A stretch of DNA of 64,000 nt from the NCBI GenBank assembly GCA_910589415.1, contig OU342630.1, positions 88,470,186 through 88,534,185 of the forward strand. The letters are read 5' to 3'. Shown here piece after piece: positions 35,445-47,989 of this stretch. The number at the start of each line of letters is the position of its first letter. The stretch's first letter is position 1. The translations under genes were made by a program, and so were the position numbers. The stretch comes from Malachius bipustulatus. Lineage: Eukaryota; Arthropoda; Insecta; Coleoptera; Melyridae. The notes beneath the pieces are model-generated. The model was not told where the DNA came from. It worked only from the letters and a program-made list of their open reading frames with translations, and ran no database searches.

Positions 35445-36065
35445 GTCACTATAAGTACAAAAGATTGCCACTGAGAACTTGTTTTTTTCCTTCTGCTTAA
35501 ATATCCACCAAGTGTGAAGGATAAAAGAACATACAAGCAATAATATCCCTTATCCCATTTTGACTTATGCGGTGAGGCGATGACATCATAATGAACAAAG
35601 GACACGCGCATCCAAACCACATTGAACTCGGATCTCTTAGCCCATATTCAGGGTCCCCATTTCTTTCATGCAGGGCGATCCAACCCCGACTGATCGATCG
35701 GCTAAAATAGACAACCAAATTAAATATGATGCACATTACAGCTGAATGAGAGTACTTAATGAGTATAGTAATGAGTTTAAGTCAACTTAAGGGATATATC
35801 CTTGGACAAAATCAGCGGTACTTAAGGAAGGATAATCGGTAATTATATAACTTTTTTCAGTAACATATCTCAAGTGACTGTCCTTACAACTTAACAAATT
35901 TTTTGTCAATCTTCCAAAAATAATAGTCTTCGTAATAAATCAATTTGATTTCGAATTGAGTTTTCAGTTTTTGATCTTTATGAACTTTTTCTTTGAGGTA
36001 CCCGTATATACCCAGCAGAAAGAAGTTAGGACTATCAGAAGTCAATAATTGTATTTAGGCCTGGA

Positions 36066-36178
36066 GATCGGGCCGGCCAACCCGAGTCAACAAATCGTGA
36101 AATTATTCAACGTTTCAATGTTTCTTGGTCGAATAATTCCACGTTTTGGTGATTCTGCTGACCGCGGCCCGATTGCCA
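36066..36178. repeat. Imperfect ~110-base hairpin
   Basis: ATCGGGCCGGCC ... GTCAACAAATCGTGAAATTATTC pairs, with small bulges, with GAATAATTCCACGTTTTGGTGATTCTGCTGACCGCGGCCCGAT across a ~18-base loop centred at about 36122. The shape is that of a miRNA-like stem-loop or a short MITE. Confidence 0.6.
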
Positions 36179-36189
36179 GAGGCAGCTTT

Positions 36190-37650
36190 GCCCTGGACTC
36201 TTTCCTGTGAAATACCTCAAAGGAAAAGTTCATAAACGGCCTATATGCACACTTCAAGAGCTTTAAAACATGATGAATTCAGAATGAAATTGCGAATATT
36301 GGACTTGATTTATTACTTCTTAAGAGTGTACGTAGGTTTAGATATCAATAAAACTTAAGGCTTAGTCTGCGTAAAATAGAAGGAACATTTTTGCAACATT
36401 TTGATTGACCTAAGTAATAATGAAAAATCAAAAGTTTCCTGCGTTTACAGTAAAGAACCGGAAGCAGTTTACATCGAAAGGAAGCGATAGGCTGACAGAT
36501 CTTGACGATAATTCAATGAATTCAAGAAGCTTATTAGGTTGTTTTCATGAAGGTTTTCCAAAGTTTTAATTCAATTATTCACAGTTTTGTGACTTCCGTA
36601 GGTAGGTACCAGATAATTCATTCAAAATGAACTAATTGGATTGCAGTCCTTAGACCTGGAAATCTCTCCTAACTCAACAATTCAACATGTCAAACAATTA
36701 TTTAAAAAAATATTCTCTCATGTTTTCAATCGATTACATTAACATCGGTTTATTAAGGCTTCCTGCTGACAAACAGCTTAAATGTTATATCTGAAACAAA
36801 CTTCTCGAAAATTCCATCTATAATTTATTAGTGTATTTTTTAATAAAAAAATACACTATTGAGGACGACATCACTTTTCGAAAATTACCCAAACTCATCA
36901 AATGTCCACCGATCATGACCCCCAGGTCACGAAAAAGTGGTTTTCCAAAATTCATCTGCCCACGATATATATATATTTATATATATATACACATTAAGCT
37001 TATTTCACGAAGCCCGGTACGTTGCACAGGTAACCGGAGTCCCGCCCTTAATAATAGACTTCATGGTGTGTATTATAACTGAAAGTGAAGAGAAACATCA
37101 TATTAATCGAAGCAACCTGCGAGGGGTAAACATTTCACAACATACAAATCTGGTTATATCCTTAAGAATTTTAGAATCCCTGAACGTTCTTATGTCAATA
37201 CATAGCCCACTGCACTAAAAGTATATACCCATCCGATTACCGGAAACCCTGCTTTGTTGCCACTTCTCAGGGCCTCGGATAAGCAGTATTAGCACAGAAT
37301 ATGTCTATTCTGTGGATATACAGTACCTACAGAACATCTAAGTGTCCCCGGATCCGGATAGACGAATTGTCTCTTTGTACAGGCTGGTTCGTCCTAGCGC
37401 AATTATTATCATCCTTACGCTAATGGATACTTACTTACTACTAAAAAAAAAACCATTGTAGAAACTATTAATGTTTGAATAGTATTAAAGGTATATTACA
37501 TTCATTAATTTCATTTTATTTCCGTTCATTAAGCTTTTACTTAAAAAAAGTTGCACCCAGAGTCCGGGTCACATGACATCTTTTGTCTCGTACAAAAAGG
37601 TAAACTATTTTTATTACATTTTCGGTATGCCATTGTAAATTGTACTGCAA
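36190..37650. other. AT-rich stretch, no gene seen
   Basis: Includes a (TA)n run at about 36965-36988. No gene recognised. Confidence 0.5.
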
Positions 37651-37972
37651 AAAAGACATACCGTGTGACAAGTTTCAAAGCAGAACATAGGCGAATAGCA
37701 TGGGAAATTACATATTTGCAGTTTATTTCTCACCACTTTTATCTACAAGAACGGTAATGGTGTCTATCGAAAGAGAATTATTTTCTGAGCACGCTGATAC
37801 CAAATACTTAATAATTAACAGTTTTTTTATCATGCCAGAAGAACTAAAACATTTCCAAAATTAAAATTGTGAGCGGCCATGACATGCCTAATTCGAATAA
37901 TTTTGTTACTGTCAAAACAAACATTTTTAATTACCAATACGCGTTTCCCTGAAAAGATTGTCAATGAATAAT

Positions 37973-40900
37973 AGTGGAGCGAAATCGGACCAAAAATGTG
38001 TTGTTTTTTTTTTTTGGCGTATAACCAGCTGCCACTTATACGTATGATGTATTAGACTCGTCCCGACAAGAAATGGACATTTACGACATTTTTCCGTAGG
38101 TCAGGGCTTTTTAAATTGAAAAAAATTGCAAAAATTTGTAATTCAGAAAAATTACTTTTAAAAAATATAAATTGTCATATCTTTGAAACTAATTGAGCTA
38201 TCGACGAAATTTTTTTTTAAATATAAGTGCATACATAAGCGCTTCTTTTGGAGGTAATTTTGTTTTAAGGACTTTTATATTTGATTGTGAAATCAAAAGT
38301 TAATTGAAAATTTCCTCAAAAATGTATTGATATTTTCAATCAGCGAGAAACTTTTTTATTTTTGAAAATTTATTTACACATGCAGCGAAGAAATTAGAGC
38401 CAAAATATTAAGGAAGTTTTTAAAAGGAAAATTTTTGTCGTATGTTTGGTAGTTATTGAATTATGAATTTTTAATTGTGATCTACTTCGCGCGATGGCTG
38501 AACGGTAAGCTTACGCACGGACGCATAGCCAGTCGCTTCCCTCTCTAGTATGTGTTTGTGGTATCGTCGGGCTGAGAATAAATATTTTGATTACTTTTGT
38601 AGTTTTTCCTTCATTCCCTATGATAGATAGTTAAGTAAAAACTTTCCACTTAAAATACTTTCTTTTTTTAACATAATTCGCTTTCCGCATTCAGCTTGTC
38701 GTTTTTCCCGACAAGCAAGTAAGTAGGTAATATGATTACTAATGACAACATACCTTGTAGATATTCTCGGTTTTTGTACAACTGTCTTGTCTTTAACACT
38801 CACAGCTTTTTTACAAATAAATCATTGAACACACGTTGTTGAATAAAACTCAAAAAGGATCGAAAGATGTGTAATTGCATGGTCAACCATGGCTAACCAG
38901 TCAAACATTTTCAGAATCTAATTCTATCGGGTGTTTTTTATTAAGGAAATGCTTTTTTCAACTGTTTATAGAATTGATCAAGGCAAATAACTTTTTCAAA
39001 TAAGTTTTCCTAAAAAAGTAAAAAATAGATGAGATACAGCCTTTGTAAGTTAAAAAAATCAGCCCTGTGATAAATTAATGTAACTAAACTGATTTCATGC
39101 AATCAACAATCAGAAAAGCACTTCCAACACATAAGGTTACCTGGGTAAACAAAACGAAAACTAACAGGAAACAAACGAAAATAACTGAAGTATAATAGGT
39201 AATGTTTATTAGGTAAGTTAAATGAAAAAACAAAGGATGGAAATTTTCATTTTATTTCATTTTTATTTCCTGTTATTTTGCTTTTGTTTCCTAGGTAACC
39301 TTACGTACTCGATTTTTGATTGTTTAGCAAAATCAGTTTGGCAAAGTACCTATGTAGTTGAATTTACTATAGGTCTGGACTTTATTTTTTATTTTTAGCT
39401 TCCAAAGGCTGTATCTCGTTTATTTGTGAGTTTTTTGTTTAAGAAAAGTTATTTGAATAAGTTATTTGACTTGATGAATTATTATAATACACAGTCGAAA
39501 AAAGTATCGCCTTAAAAGACATCCCACCCCATATGAATATTGGCTTATTAATTTATGTCAATTCAGGTATTATAGTATGTAGTTTGTATTTTTTGTTTTA
39601 TTTCACATATTTTTTCGAAGGTTATTCTTCGGTATACGCAGTTACCATTAAATAGGTGCACGTATATACTACCAAATACTCTAGACTTACCTAGGTCTAG
39701 AGTATTTGATACTACCTATACCTTGCCTCGTACCTTGCTGACTGCAGACTTCCTCATACTCACTGCAAGATCATACTTAATTAAATATAATTTGGTGATA
39801 ACCAGTTACTTACGTATATTCTTTGTAGCTAGGTACTGTAATTTATAAGTTTGGTGGGTAGGTAGGTGATTAAAAAAACCTACAAAATTTTCAAAATTTA
39901 TAAAAATACGTAATAAAATTCCATAATCTGCACAAACACTTTCTAAACAATTTATATACCTACCTATTATTTTTATAAGATACTTTTCATGATGCGCTAC
40001 AAACAATAATTAGGTATTATAAGCTAATGCCATTGAAATAAAACTTAGCTCCAAAATGAAATTAGAATTTATATTTTATTTTTGGTCTTCTACAATTTTC
40101 AAAACGACCTGTAGATATTTTATACTTTTGATTACAGATCAATATATTGATTTAAAATGAAGAAAAAACATTCGTTTATGGCACATTTCAATAAACAAAA
40201 GGTATATACCTACATAATTTGGATTCCATATTCATTTTGATGTCCAATAACAATAATTATTAACATTAACGTATAATAATAATTATTCTACCTACAATAA
40301 TAATATGTACCTACGTTCTACTTTAAATTTAATTAGTTTTTGAAGCCCAAATATTAAAAAATTTTAATTTATGCTTTTTTGGTAACGTTTGAGAACATTC
40401 ACGTGTATTTGCTGTCTGTATTTGCTGGTCATACTGACCAGAAACCTGGTCCAAGGACACGTGTCCAGGGCAATAAATCTTTCCTACAATAATAATTGAA
40501 GGTAATACCTTAAATGTTTACCTGACAGGTAAAGTGGGACCAGCCTGAGTGTAAGACTGAAAAAATATGTCTTATAGCTTATATTAGGTATACCTTATTC
40601 CTATATTTGGATTAATGTAGGCCTTGCATTTGACTCGGCGCTCTCTATGTAAGGGGTAGCGCACGATATTGGCGCGACATCAGTTGAAAAAAAGGTCATA
40701 ACTACCAAACGGCAATCGCTACAAAGAATAATTTTTATACAAAAACTTCTACTATATCTTGGCTTCATTTTGTTCGCTGTATGTGTACAAAAATTTTCAC
40801 AAATAAAAAAGTTTGTCGCGTAGTGAAAATATCAATACACGTTTTGCAACATGCATCGTTTGTATTATTTTTGCGAGTCAGCTATATATACTTAAGGTCA

Positions 40901-41201
40901 GCAAGATACACGATTGGAAGCGCCCATTTGTCTGCTTTAATTTGATGAAAAAATCATTTCAATATCTTGATTACTTTCAAAGATATAGTCATGTAAATGT
41001 TCAAAAGTACAATTTTTTAAAATCATAAATTTTTATGTTTTTTTAAAATATCAAAGTCGTGACCTACCCAAAAATGTCGTAAATAGCCGTTTTGAATGCA
41101 AAATTATGCAATGAACAAAACCTATTAGGTCTGACCTGGTTATACGTCAAAAAAAAAAAACTCGATAACGGAGCGACTTTTACACCGAATTTCGCTCCAC
41201 T
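37973..41201. mobile_element. 3.2-kb non-autonomous element with AGTGGAGCGAAAT ends
   Basis: The left end is AGTGGAGCGAAATCGG (37973) and the right end CGAATTTCGCTCCACT (to 41201), flanked by ATAAT on both sides (37968-37972, 41202-41206). The long inverted arms run inward through the ACGTATAA/TTATACGT blocks to the CAGCGAA..AAATT..AGCCAA blocks near 38380 and 40770. Inside is a second palindrome (about 38936-39478) with CCTAGGTAACCTT and TTTCCTGTTATTTT. An A-box-like TGGCTGAACGG lies at about 38498 without a B box. There is no transposase frame. A partial inverted copy sits at 48600-49827. Confidence 0.75.
40407..40473. repeat. Adjacent short perfect palindromes
   Basis: CTGGTCA-TAC-TGACCAG near 40426 and GGACACGTGTCC near 40456, both in the interior of the 3.2-kb element. 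Confidence 0.7.
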
Positions 41202-42095
41202 ATAATAATAATGGCTACTCGTATTCTAATGCGGGACGCGTGTTTATCGCCGTGGTACTATTAACTGGGCGGCCAGATCTTCCGATTTAGCACCTTATCC
41301 TTGTTGTGGTTTTTCTTGGGATCTTGGGGTTTACCAAAAACAAAATTTACAGAGCTAGTCATTGTTGAATGTGCACTCTTAATAGCCAACAACTCGGACA
41401 AGTCCGAAGCACAATTTATAAAAGGGTCGGAATATTGATAACAAATAGAAGGACTATTTGAATATTTGTTGTACTTCGTTATTGTTTTAGTTCAATTATT
41501 GTACGTGTTTATTTTTCATTGTCAATTTTTGGTAAAACAAAATGATGGTAAATGAGGATTTTCGTAATTGTTTAGTGATGTTCAATCAGAATTAAAATAA
41601 ATTAAATAATTGAAAATATTTGCTTTGACAGCGAGAAATTTATCCGAATTTAGCATGTCATGGCTGCTCATCTTTTAATTTTGAAAATGTTTAAGTTCTT
41701 CTGGCATGATAAAAAACTGTTAATTATTAAGTATTTGGTATCAGCATGCTCAGAAAACAATTCTCTTTCGATAGATACCATTACCGTTCTTGTAGATAAA
41801 AGTGGTGAGAAATAAACTGCAAATATGTGATTTCCCATGCTATTCGCCTATGTTCTGCTTTGAAACTTGTCACACGGTATATAGGTACCTACTTATACAA
41901 TTTCGATAGGATTTTTCGATAAAAATTCAAATGTAGCGTTTTTAACTTTTTTAATAGTTAAATATTAAATTTTTATTTAATAGGGTAATAAGATAACTAC
42001 CATAAATTGTATAAGCCATAAATACAATACGACCTTTCAGAAAAGTCGGTCGTTGTTTAATTTTATGATACAGGCTGAGGTAAAAAAAACTGAAT

Positions 42096-42146
42096 GAAAC
42101 GGTAAGAGTCATATCTCTTACCGTTTCATGCAGTTTTTTTCGGTTT
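42096..42146. repeat. Near-perfect 50-base hairpin
   Basis: AAACTGAATGAAACGGTAAGAG pairs with CTCTTACCGTTTCATGCAGTTT across a 6-base loop. The same TCTCTTAC.GTTTCATGCAG wording ends the family copy at 50480-50815, so this is a junction product of that element end. Confidence 0.75.
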
Positions 42147-42149
42147 TTT

Positions 42150-42445
42150 CAGTTTTTTTCATGCAGTCGGTTAAATAATTATAAAAAAGTTGCGCTGTTT
42201 TGAGACGAGTATTTGGCCATTTTTTTTCTCAATAATCCCAGAATTTCCTGAAATATCCTGATCAAACTTGAAGCATGCAGATTTATTTTAGCCATATCTT
42301 CTCTATTATTGAAAAAAGATTTATTATTTTTTGTATGATGAGCTACTCAAATAATGAGCTACTCATTTGACGTTTCAAAAATTTCCAAAGCCGACAAGAT
42401 CTTGCGATTTTCGAAGTCAACTTTTGTTTTTCTTATGGCCACAAA
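42150..42445 (+). repeat. Diverged arm of the GGTGCACC foldback family
   Basis: CTGAAATATCCTGATCAA, GCCATATCTTCTCTATTATTG, TTTGTATGATGAGCTACTC and CAACTTTTGTTTTTCTTATGG follow the arm order. It is more similar to the inverted copy at 50480-50815 than to the copy at 44806, and the two share the ACGACCTTTCAGAAAAG flank (42030; inverted at 50850). Confidence 0.65.
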
Positions 42446-42449
42446 AGTT

Positions 42450-44805
42450 AATTGCACCTTTAAATAAATAATTGTTTTTGCTCTGATTTTTTCATATTAT
42501 AATTAGCAAAAAAATTTGTATCCGATAACCCTCGAACTTTGATAAATGCTCAAAAATTTTATAACAACTTTCTCAAGCTTGTTGCTTGGCAACAGACCGA
42601 CGCCTAAATTATCATGTCCTTGAGTTATTACTACTGTTAAACGTAAGTGTAAGTTCTATTTACTTTCATAAGTCTAATAACCTTAGGTCCGGTTGCACAA
42701 ACGTTAAAGATCTGCCAGATAATTACTGATTTTAAAATGCCCTGTATTATCAAAATGTTGGTCAGGTCAGGAAATAAATTCTACTCCCCTTTAGAAGAGT
42801 TAAATCACGGGTAAATAACAATAAAAGATCATTCAAAATATTCACCCATAATTTCAAAATTGGCAATTTAAAATCAGTAATTATCTGACAAATCTTTAAT
42901 TAACTTTTGTGCAACTAGCCCTTAAACTATATAAATATAAAGATTTTTTATTTCTCGATACTTATTTTCGGGCTGCATGTGTGTTTTAGTTTTATGAAAT
43001 ATTACTAACCGGTTAACCGACGATTAACTGGTTATCCTCTTCATCAGTAAAAAATAAAAAGCTATCGGTAATAAAAATTTAATAGATAAAATTATTTTAT
43101 TCAATTAAAATTAGCACAAAATTATGTACCTACTTCTAATGCCAAATTAACAAACATATTTGAAGTAATTATGTTCAAGTTCAACTGTTTGCTAATTTTA
43201 ACTAAATAACAAATACTTTGTATTATAAAAATAAAACAAAAGCAATTCATTAAAATGAAAGGAACCAGAATAAGTGCCCTATCATAATCTGCCTTATAAA
43301 TCAAGATTTATTGATATGCAACATGCAGGAGCAGGATGATGTCACATTACTCACATTACGCTACAAAAAGTCATAAACAGCTTCCAGAAACCTGTTTTCT
43401 AAATAATAAAAACAAAAACTAAGGAAGTAGGTACTTCATTCAAACTCAAACAAACCGGAAAAAATAATCCGACGACCGCATCTGATGGCCACCGTCAAAA
43501 AGTGAAGAAATTATTGAGAAAATGTTTCAAATTCCTCTCTGAAGTGTAAATAAATATACCAGACAGTGAGTCTTGTAATATTAAGATACCTACTTAGGTA
43601 TATACTGGACACATATTTGAATTTTAAGCAATCCCTTATTATCCCTTACAATCCCAATTATTATTTTTTGCAGTCAATAAAAAGCTGCATTATCTGATTT
43701 ATGATCCATTACCCTGTGAAGGTTCCTCACAACATCCCGGGCCAGCGATTAGTGTCTCTTGTATTTCTCTCTTTTTTCCTCTTTTTCTGAAAGTAGAATC
43801 ATCCATCTTCTACCCTTTTCTACTTCCACTTCTCAAAATTTCAGTTCAGGGGTCTAAAGATTGCATCCAGTGTTACAGACTATCCGACTGCGGGAACCTT
43901 TCATTGGATTTTATCCGCGTTTAAGATTATTAGACCAGCAGTCTGCCGATTTTTTTTTTAAGTTAGAAAATAGATAGAGGAGAGGACTATACCTAAAACG
44001 GTTAACCGGTAGTAAGATATCCATTCTATATTAATTACATATACCTACAGGGTATTCTATAGTTAGAGTGCCAATCTAGCAATAAGTTGTCGCCCTGTGG
44101 GCCTTTAGAGTAGGTACATGGCTGAAATTTTCAGGAATGGGCTAAATACCTAATTCTCGTCAAAAAATCGTCCTGTGCAAAAAGGCACTATTCAAAATTG
44201 TCAATTTTTTTTGCAAAATGTGGTAGTTTATAAATGAAACTTTGTTGTTCCAATTTTTCAAAATGGTATCTGTGATAGTTAAGTTAGAAAAACTTCAAAA
44301 CTGTTTCCGAAAAGCATTGCTAATACCATAATCGGAACTTTAAACAGCAATTATTATGTCGCTTCGGTGTACGGCAAAAATAGACTACCAGCTACTTACT
44401 GCTTAATCGAGAATTTCTACAGAATGGCGACATTAACAGTGGATATTTCATACATATTTTGATAATGAAAATCTACAATTTGTGTATAAATGTAAGACAC
44501 AAATAATGTGCTAATTACTAAAGTGAAGTCATCCCTCATTTTAAAATTACTTAAATTAATGATTTTTTTTATTATTAAAAAAAAAACAACTGATTGGCAC
44601 TTGCCTAGAGACACCGCGTACCTAAGTACCTACCTATATCATTTATCATTTTATAAATACATAATAGTAAAATAATATTAAAAAAAATAACAAAAATACT
44701 AATAAATAAAAGGTAAATAAATAATGACCTTTAATAAATTAATTATGAAAAAATCGGTCAATATTTACACCTGGGTATCTTACAGTTTCACTATGGCACC
44801 TATAA
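42450..44805. other. AT-rich stretch, no gene seen
   Basis: Contains a ~60-bp inverted pair near 42700 and 42890 (GTTGCACAAACGTTAAAGAT ... ATCTTTAATTAACTTTTGTGCAACT), marking a further ~230-bp MITE-like hairpin at about 42690-42918. Otherwise no gene. Confidence 0.5.
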
Positions 44806-45577
44806 TACAGGGTGCACCATATATCCTATTCTCTATATTGCTATCTCCTGAACGCTAAGAGATATAGCATATAGCGTCGGTTAAATTAGTGAAAAGATGC
44901 GCAATTTTGTGGCCATCTCGAATCCGTCAAGACATACAAAATATCTGTGACTGCTCCTGAAATATCCTGAAAAAAACTGAAAAATCGAGATTTCTTATAT
45001 TATTTGCCATATCTTTCTGATAATTGGAAATTACTAAATAATGTTTTGTAGGCTTACAGAAGTCGTCAAGAGCTATACCAATCTGTCAGTATAAAAATGT
45101 TCAAGGCCGACTAGATCCAAGAGTTTTCACAGTCAACTTTCGTTTTTCTTATGGCCGTCATATTATTTTTTTATGTCATTCGATATAAAAAAATAATGGA
45201 AACAACAAATTAATAAACATAAAAAAAAATTCTATGAAGACTATGAAAATTCTGAGATCTAGTCGACTTTGAAAATTTTTTAAATGTCAGATGGGTAGCT
45301 CTTGCCGACTTATGTAAGCCCACAAAAAATTATTCATTAATCTCCAATAATAAAAAAGATATGGAAAAAATAAGAAACCTCGATTTTTCAGTTTTTTCAG
45401 GATATTTCAGGAACGATCACAGATATCTTGTATGTCTCGACGGAATCGAGATGGCCACAAAATTGCGCTCCTTTGGACTTGTTTAACCGACCCTGTATCT
45501 GTTAGCGTTAGGAGATAGCAATATAGAGAAGGATACATGGTGCACCCTGTAGAGAAGGATTTATGGTGCACCCTATA
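44806..45577. mobile_element. Full GGTGCACC foldback element
   Basis: The inverted arms of about 330 bp start TACAGGGTGCACCATATATCC (44806) and end GGATACATGGTGCACCCTGTA (45551). They pair through TTGCTATCTCC, GCGCAATTTTGTGGCCATCTC, TCCTGAAATATCCTGAAAAA and GTCGACTAGATC. The loop of about 100 bp has no coding content. The last 26 bases are tandemly duplicated (AGAGAAGGATACATGG... and AGAGAAGGATTTATGG...), so the right end is at 45551 or 45577. A TA flank and the CAGGG start suggest Tc1/mariner mobilisation. Confidence 0.85.
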
Positions 45578-45948
45578 TAGGGGTAGAGGACGTATCTATA
45601 CCTATAGTAACACTAGGAAGGTATTCATTTGCTTAGCAGATTCATGATTAGCAAAAAAATGGCACTAAAAATCGCAGTAGGGAGTCCGGTCCTGGTTAGC
45701 CGGCGTATAAACACATATAAACATGCACCAGACCAGAGAGGTGATGAATACGTCAAGACGGATATAAGCTTTCTCATATCGTATCCAGATTAAAGGGACT
45801 GATGTTACGCTTTTTGGAATGAAAATGCAAAATAAATTAAATTCAAAATAATACCTAATCGTGCTACTATTGAAGAAAAATGAAAGTGAAGAAAAAAATA
45901 GCAATGCGACCGTAGTGTCAAAGAGGCCATAGTTGTGACCTTAATATT

Positions 45949-46055
45949 AGTTTGCAATGGCTGTTTTTAGCTCTTACCCACCCAGCACCCCTATTTCGCT
46001 CCTCGGTCCCGAAAAAATTGATGGAACTTAGGATACGTAGATGTAAATATTTACC
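45949..46055. repeat. Inverted pair with 48408-48520
   Basis: GTTTTTAGCTCTTACCCACCCAGCACCCCTATTTCGCTCC and the TTGATGGAACTTAGGATACGT block recur inverted at 48408-48520. The copies are about 90% alike by eye. They flank the 46238-47415 element and a family arm. Confidence 0.75.
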
Positions 46056-46237
46056 CAATTTAATTCACTAACAACACTTGGGCTTTACCACAGCCATACG
46101 ATATTTATTTATATATTTATTTTATTGGAGAAAAATCTCATATAATAAGATTTTTTAATTTTTTATGAAATTTTGGTACATTTTTTACTTTACTGACTGG
46201 ACTACATAATTGTGTATTTCACAAAAAGATTTTAATA

Positions 46238-47415
46238 TACAAGGTGTTTCTAAATGGAGTACCATAAATTGGAGGACTTGTAGATAAAGTTAAAAAAATA
46301 CGAAAATGTAGGAAAATTTTTTTTCGAAAAGGCTTTATTGATGAGATACAGGGTGTTAAAGAGTCGACCGACAGACCACTATTTTGTTAATATTTGTTGA
46401 AACAATAACCCAACTGAGACAATTTTTTGTGTGTAACAACAAGTTATAAAGAGCAATAATCAGACAAATTTTCGGTTTATTTCAATAAGCCAGTGGCGTA
46501 GAAACAGGGGTCGTTTGACACTTTTCACTCTTTAAAAAAGTAAGGGCTAGGTTTTTTGATGTGTCTTATTACTTTTTTCTGAATCAACGGTCTTTTTACA
46601 ATAAAAAAGCCATACTTGTTTAATTTGCCCAGAGGCGTCCGTTTTTGAGATATTTGCCTTTTTTTTGCAATTAAAAAATTTCATTTATTAAAATTGTGAA
46701 GGTAGCTTTGAAATTTAAATAAACTAATTTTTGGACTTACTTGTCAGTTTGACATTTCATATCCGAAGTAAAAATTAAATAATTTTATTGTCAAGAATTT
46801 TATTCAACACATAACAAAACATAAGTAATTGAACAAAAGATACCTAACATAAAATTACCTAATGATTATCTAATATTGCTCGAAGTGTCCTCCGTTTGCA
46901 CGTACACATGCATTTAAACGCTGCTCCAACGAAAACATTATTTTTGGTTGATTTGATAATCGTTCAAATGCATTTTTTTTTTTTTTTACACAAAATTGCA
47001 AATATCTCAAAAACGGACGCCTCTGGGCAAATTAAACAAGTATGGCTTTTTTATTGTAAAAAGACCGTTGATTCAGAAAAAAGTAATAAGACATCAAAAA
47101 ACCTAGCCCTTACTTTTTTAAAGAGTGAAAAGTGTCAAACAACCCCTGTTTCTACGCCACTGGCTTATTGAAATAAACCGAAAATTTGTCTGATTATTGC
47201 TCTTTATAACTTGTTGTTACACACAAAAAATTGTCTCAGTTGGGTTATTGTTTCAACAAATATTAACAAAAGAGTGGTCTGTCGGTCGACTCTTTAACAC
47301 CCTGTATCTCATCAATAAATCCTTTTCGAAAAAAAAATTTCCTACATTTTCGTATTTTTTTAACTTTATCTACAAGTCCTCCAATTTATGGTACTCCATT
47401 TAGAAACACCTTGTA
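46238..47415 (-). mobile_element. Mariner-type foldback element with long inverted repeats
   Basis: The arms of about 430 bp (46238-46675 and 46988-47415) are nearly identical. Ends: TACAAGGTGTTTCTAAATGG and CCATTTAGAAACACCTTGTA. TA on both sides fits a mariner target duplication. The arms include CCAGTGGCGTAGAAACAGGG and GGCGTCCGTTTTTGAGATAT. The ~310-bp centre keeps the last codons of a transposase on the minus strand (separate entry). This looks like an internally deleted element whose remaining end was duplicated in inverse to give a self-complementary MITE. A transcript across it would fold into long dsRNA. Confidence 0.9.
46870..46974 (-). pseudogene. C-terminal remnant of a mariner/IS630-type transposase
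   Basis: The minus strand keeps an open frame of 34 codons ending in TAG (46870-46872). It contains AFERLSNQPKIMFSLEQRL followed by NACVRANGGHFEQY. The ending NGGHFE just before the stop is typical of insect transposases of the mariner/IS630 (DDE) superfamily. The catalytic DDE core is absent. The frame meets the inverted arm upstream at about 46985, so only the tail survives between the two arms. Confidence 0.6.
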
Positions 47416-47419
47416 TTAT

Positions 47420-47985
47420 AAAACAAGATGATTCAGTGGTTAAGTACCATAAAATGAGACGGGTGTGAAGACATAAGATTTTATTCAGCAACGGTTTTAC
47501 TTGCGTTTATTTTACTGCCAACCAGATAGGGATTTATGTTCAGAAATCATAATTTAGGAACAAACGAGTAAGTAGCAAACAAAAGAATCAGTCAGTTCCA
47601 GTCTTCCAGTTCACTCTTCAATTTCTAGGTGGTAGGTAAAGTATGTGTATTCTTTTACTAGTATCACAAAACTGTTGGTCTGCTGGAGAACTAACCAGCT
47701 GGCATGCTGGTCTAATAAGAGGGCAAAAAATGTCAATATAGCAAGCAGCCCGCGGTAGGTACTTATTCCGTGTTATGAAATTATTGTAAAAACAAAAAAT
47801 TTAAACAATCAACGTACGTTATTATGCTCTGATCAAAATAAAATTCAAGCCATTAAAAGTACTTACCTATATTTTGATCATTGCATGTTAGCATGTTACC
47901 TGTTATTATAGGACCTACCTAAACCTATACAATAATGTGTCCAGTTGTAAGTGGCAGTACTACATGGGGATCTTGGAAACGGCAA
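47420..47985. other. AT-rich stretch, no gene seen
   Basis: No feature recognised. Confidence 0.5.
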
Positions 47986-47989
47986 GAGA

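Larger units (their letters stand above)
37654..41879. mobile_element. Outer palindromic element, split by a nested insertion
   Basis: The left arm (37654-37905) and right arm (41643-41879) are inverted copies. Shared blocks include ACCGTGTGACAAGTTTC, AAAGCAGAACATAGGCGAAT, AACGGTAATGG.GTCTATCG, GATACCAAATACTTAATAAT and the CATGACATG/CATGTCATG pair. The loop of this older foldback is interrupted by the 3.2-kb element 37973-41201, which has its own ATAAT target duplication. No coding content. Confidence 0.75.

Noticed and set aside
38487..38560. tRNA gene or SINE at the TGGCTGAACGG A-box match
   Set aside because: There is no B box at the right distance and no tRNA fold. It lies inside the 3.2-kb repeat.
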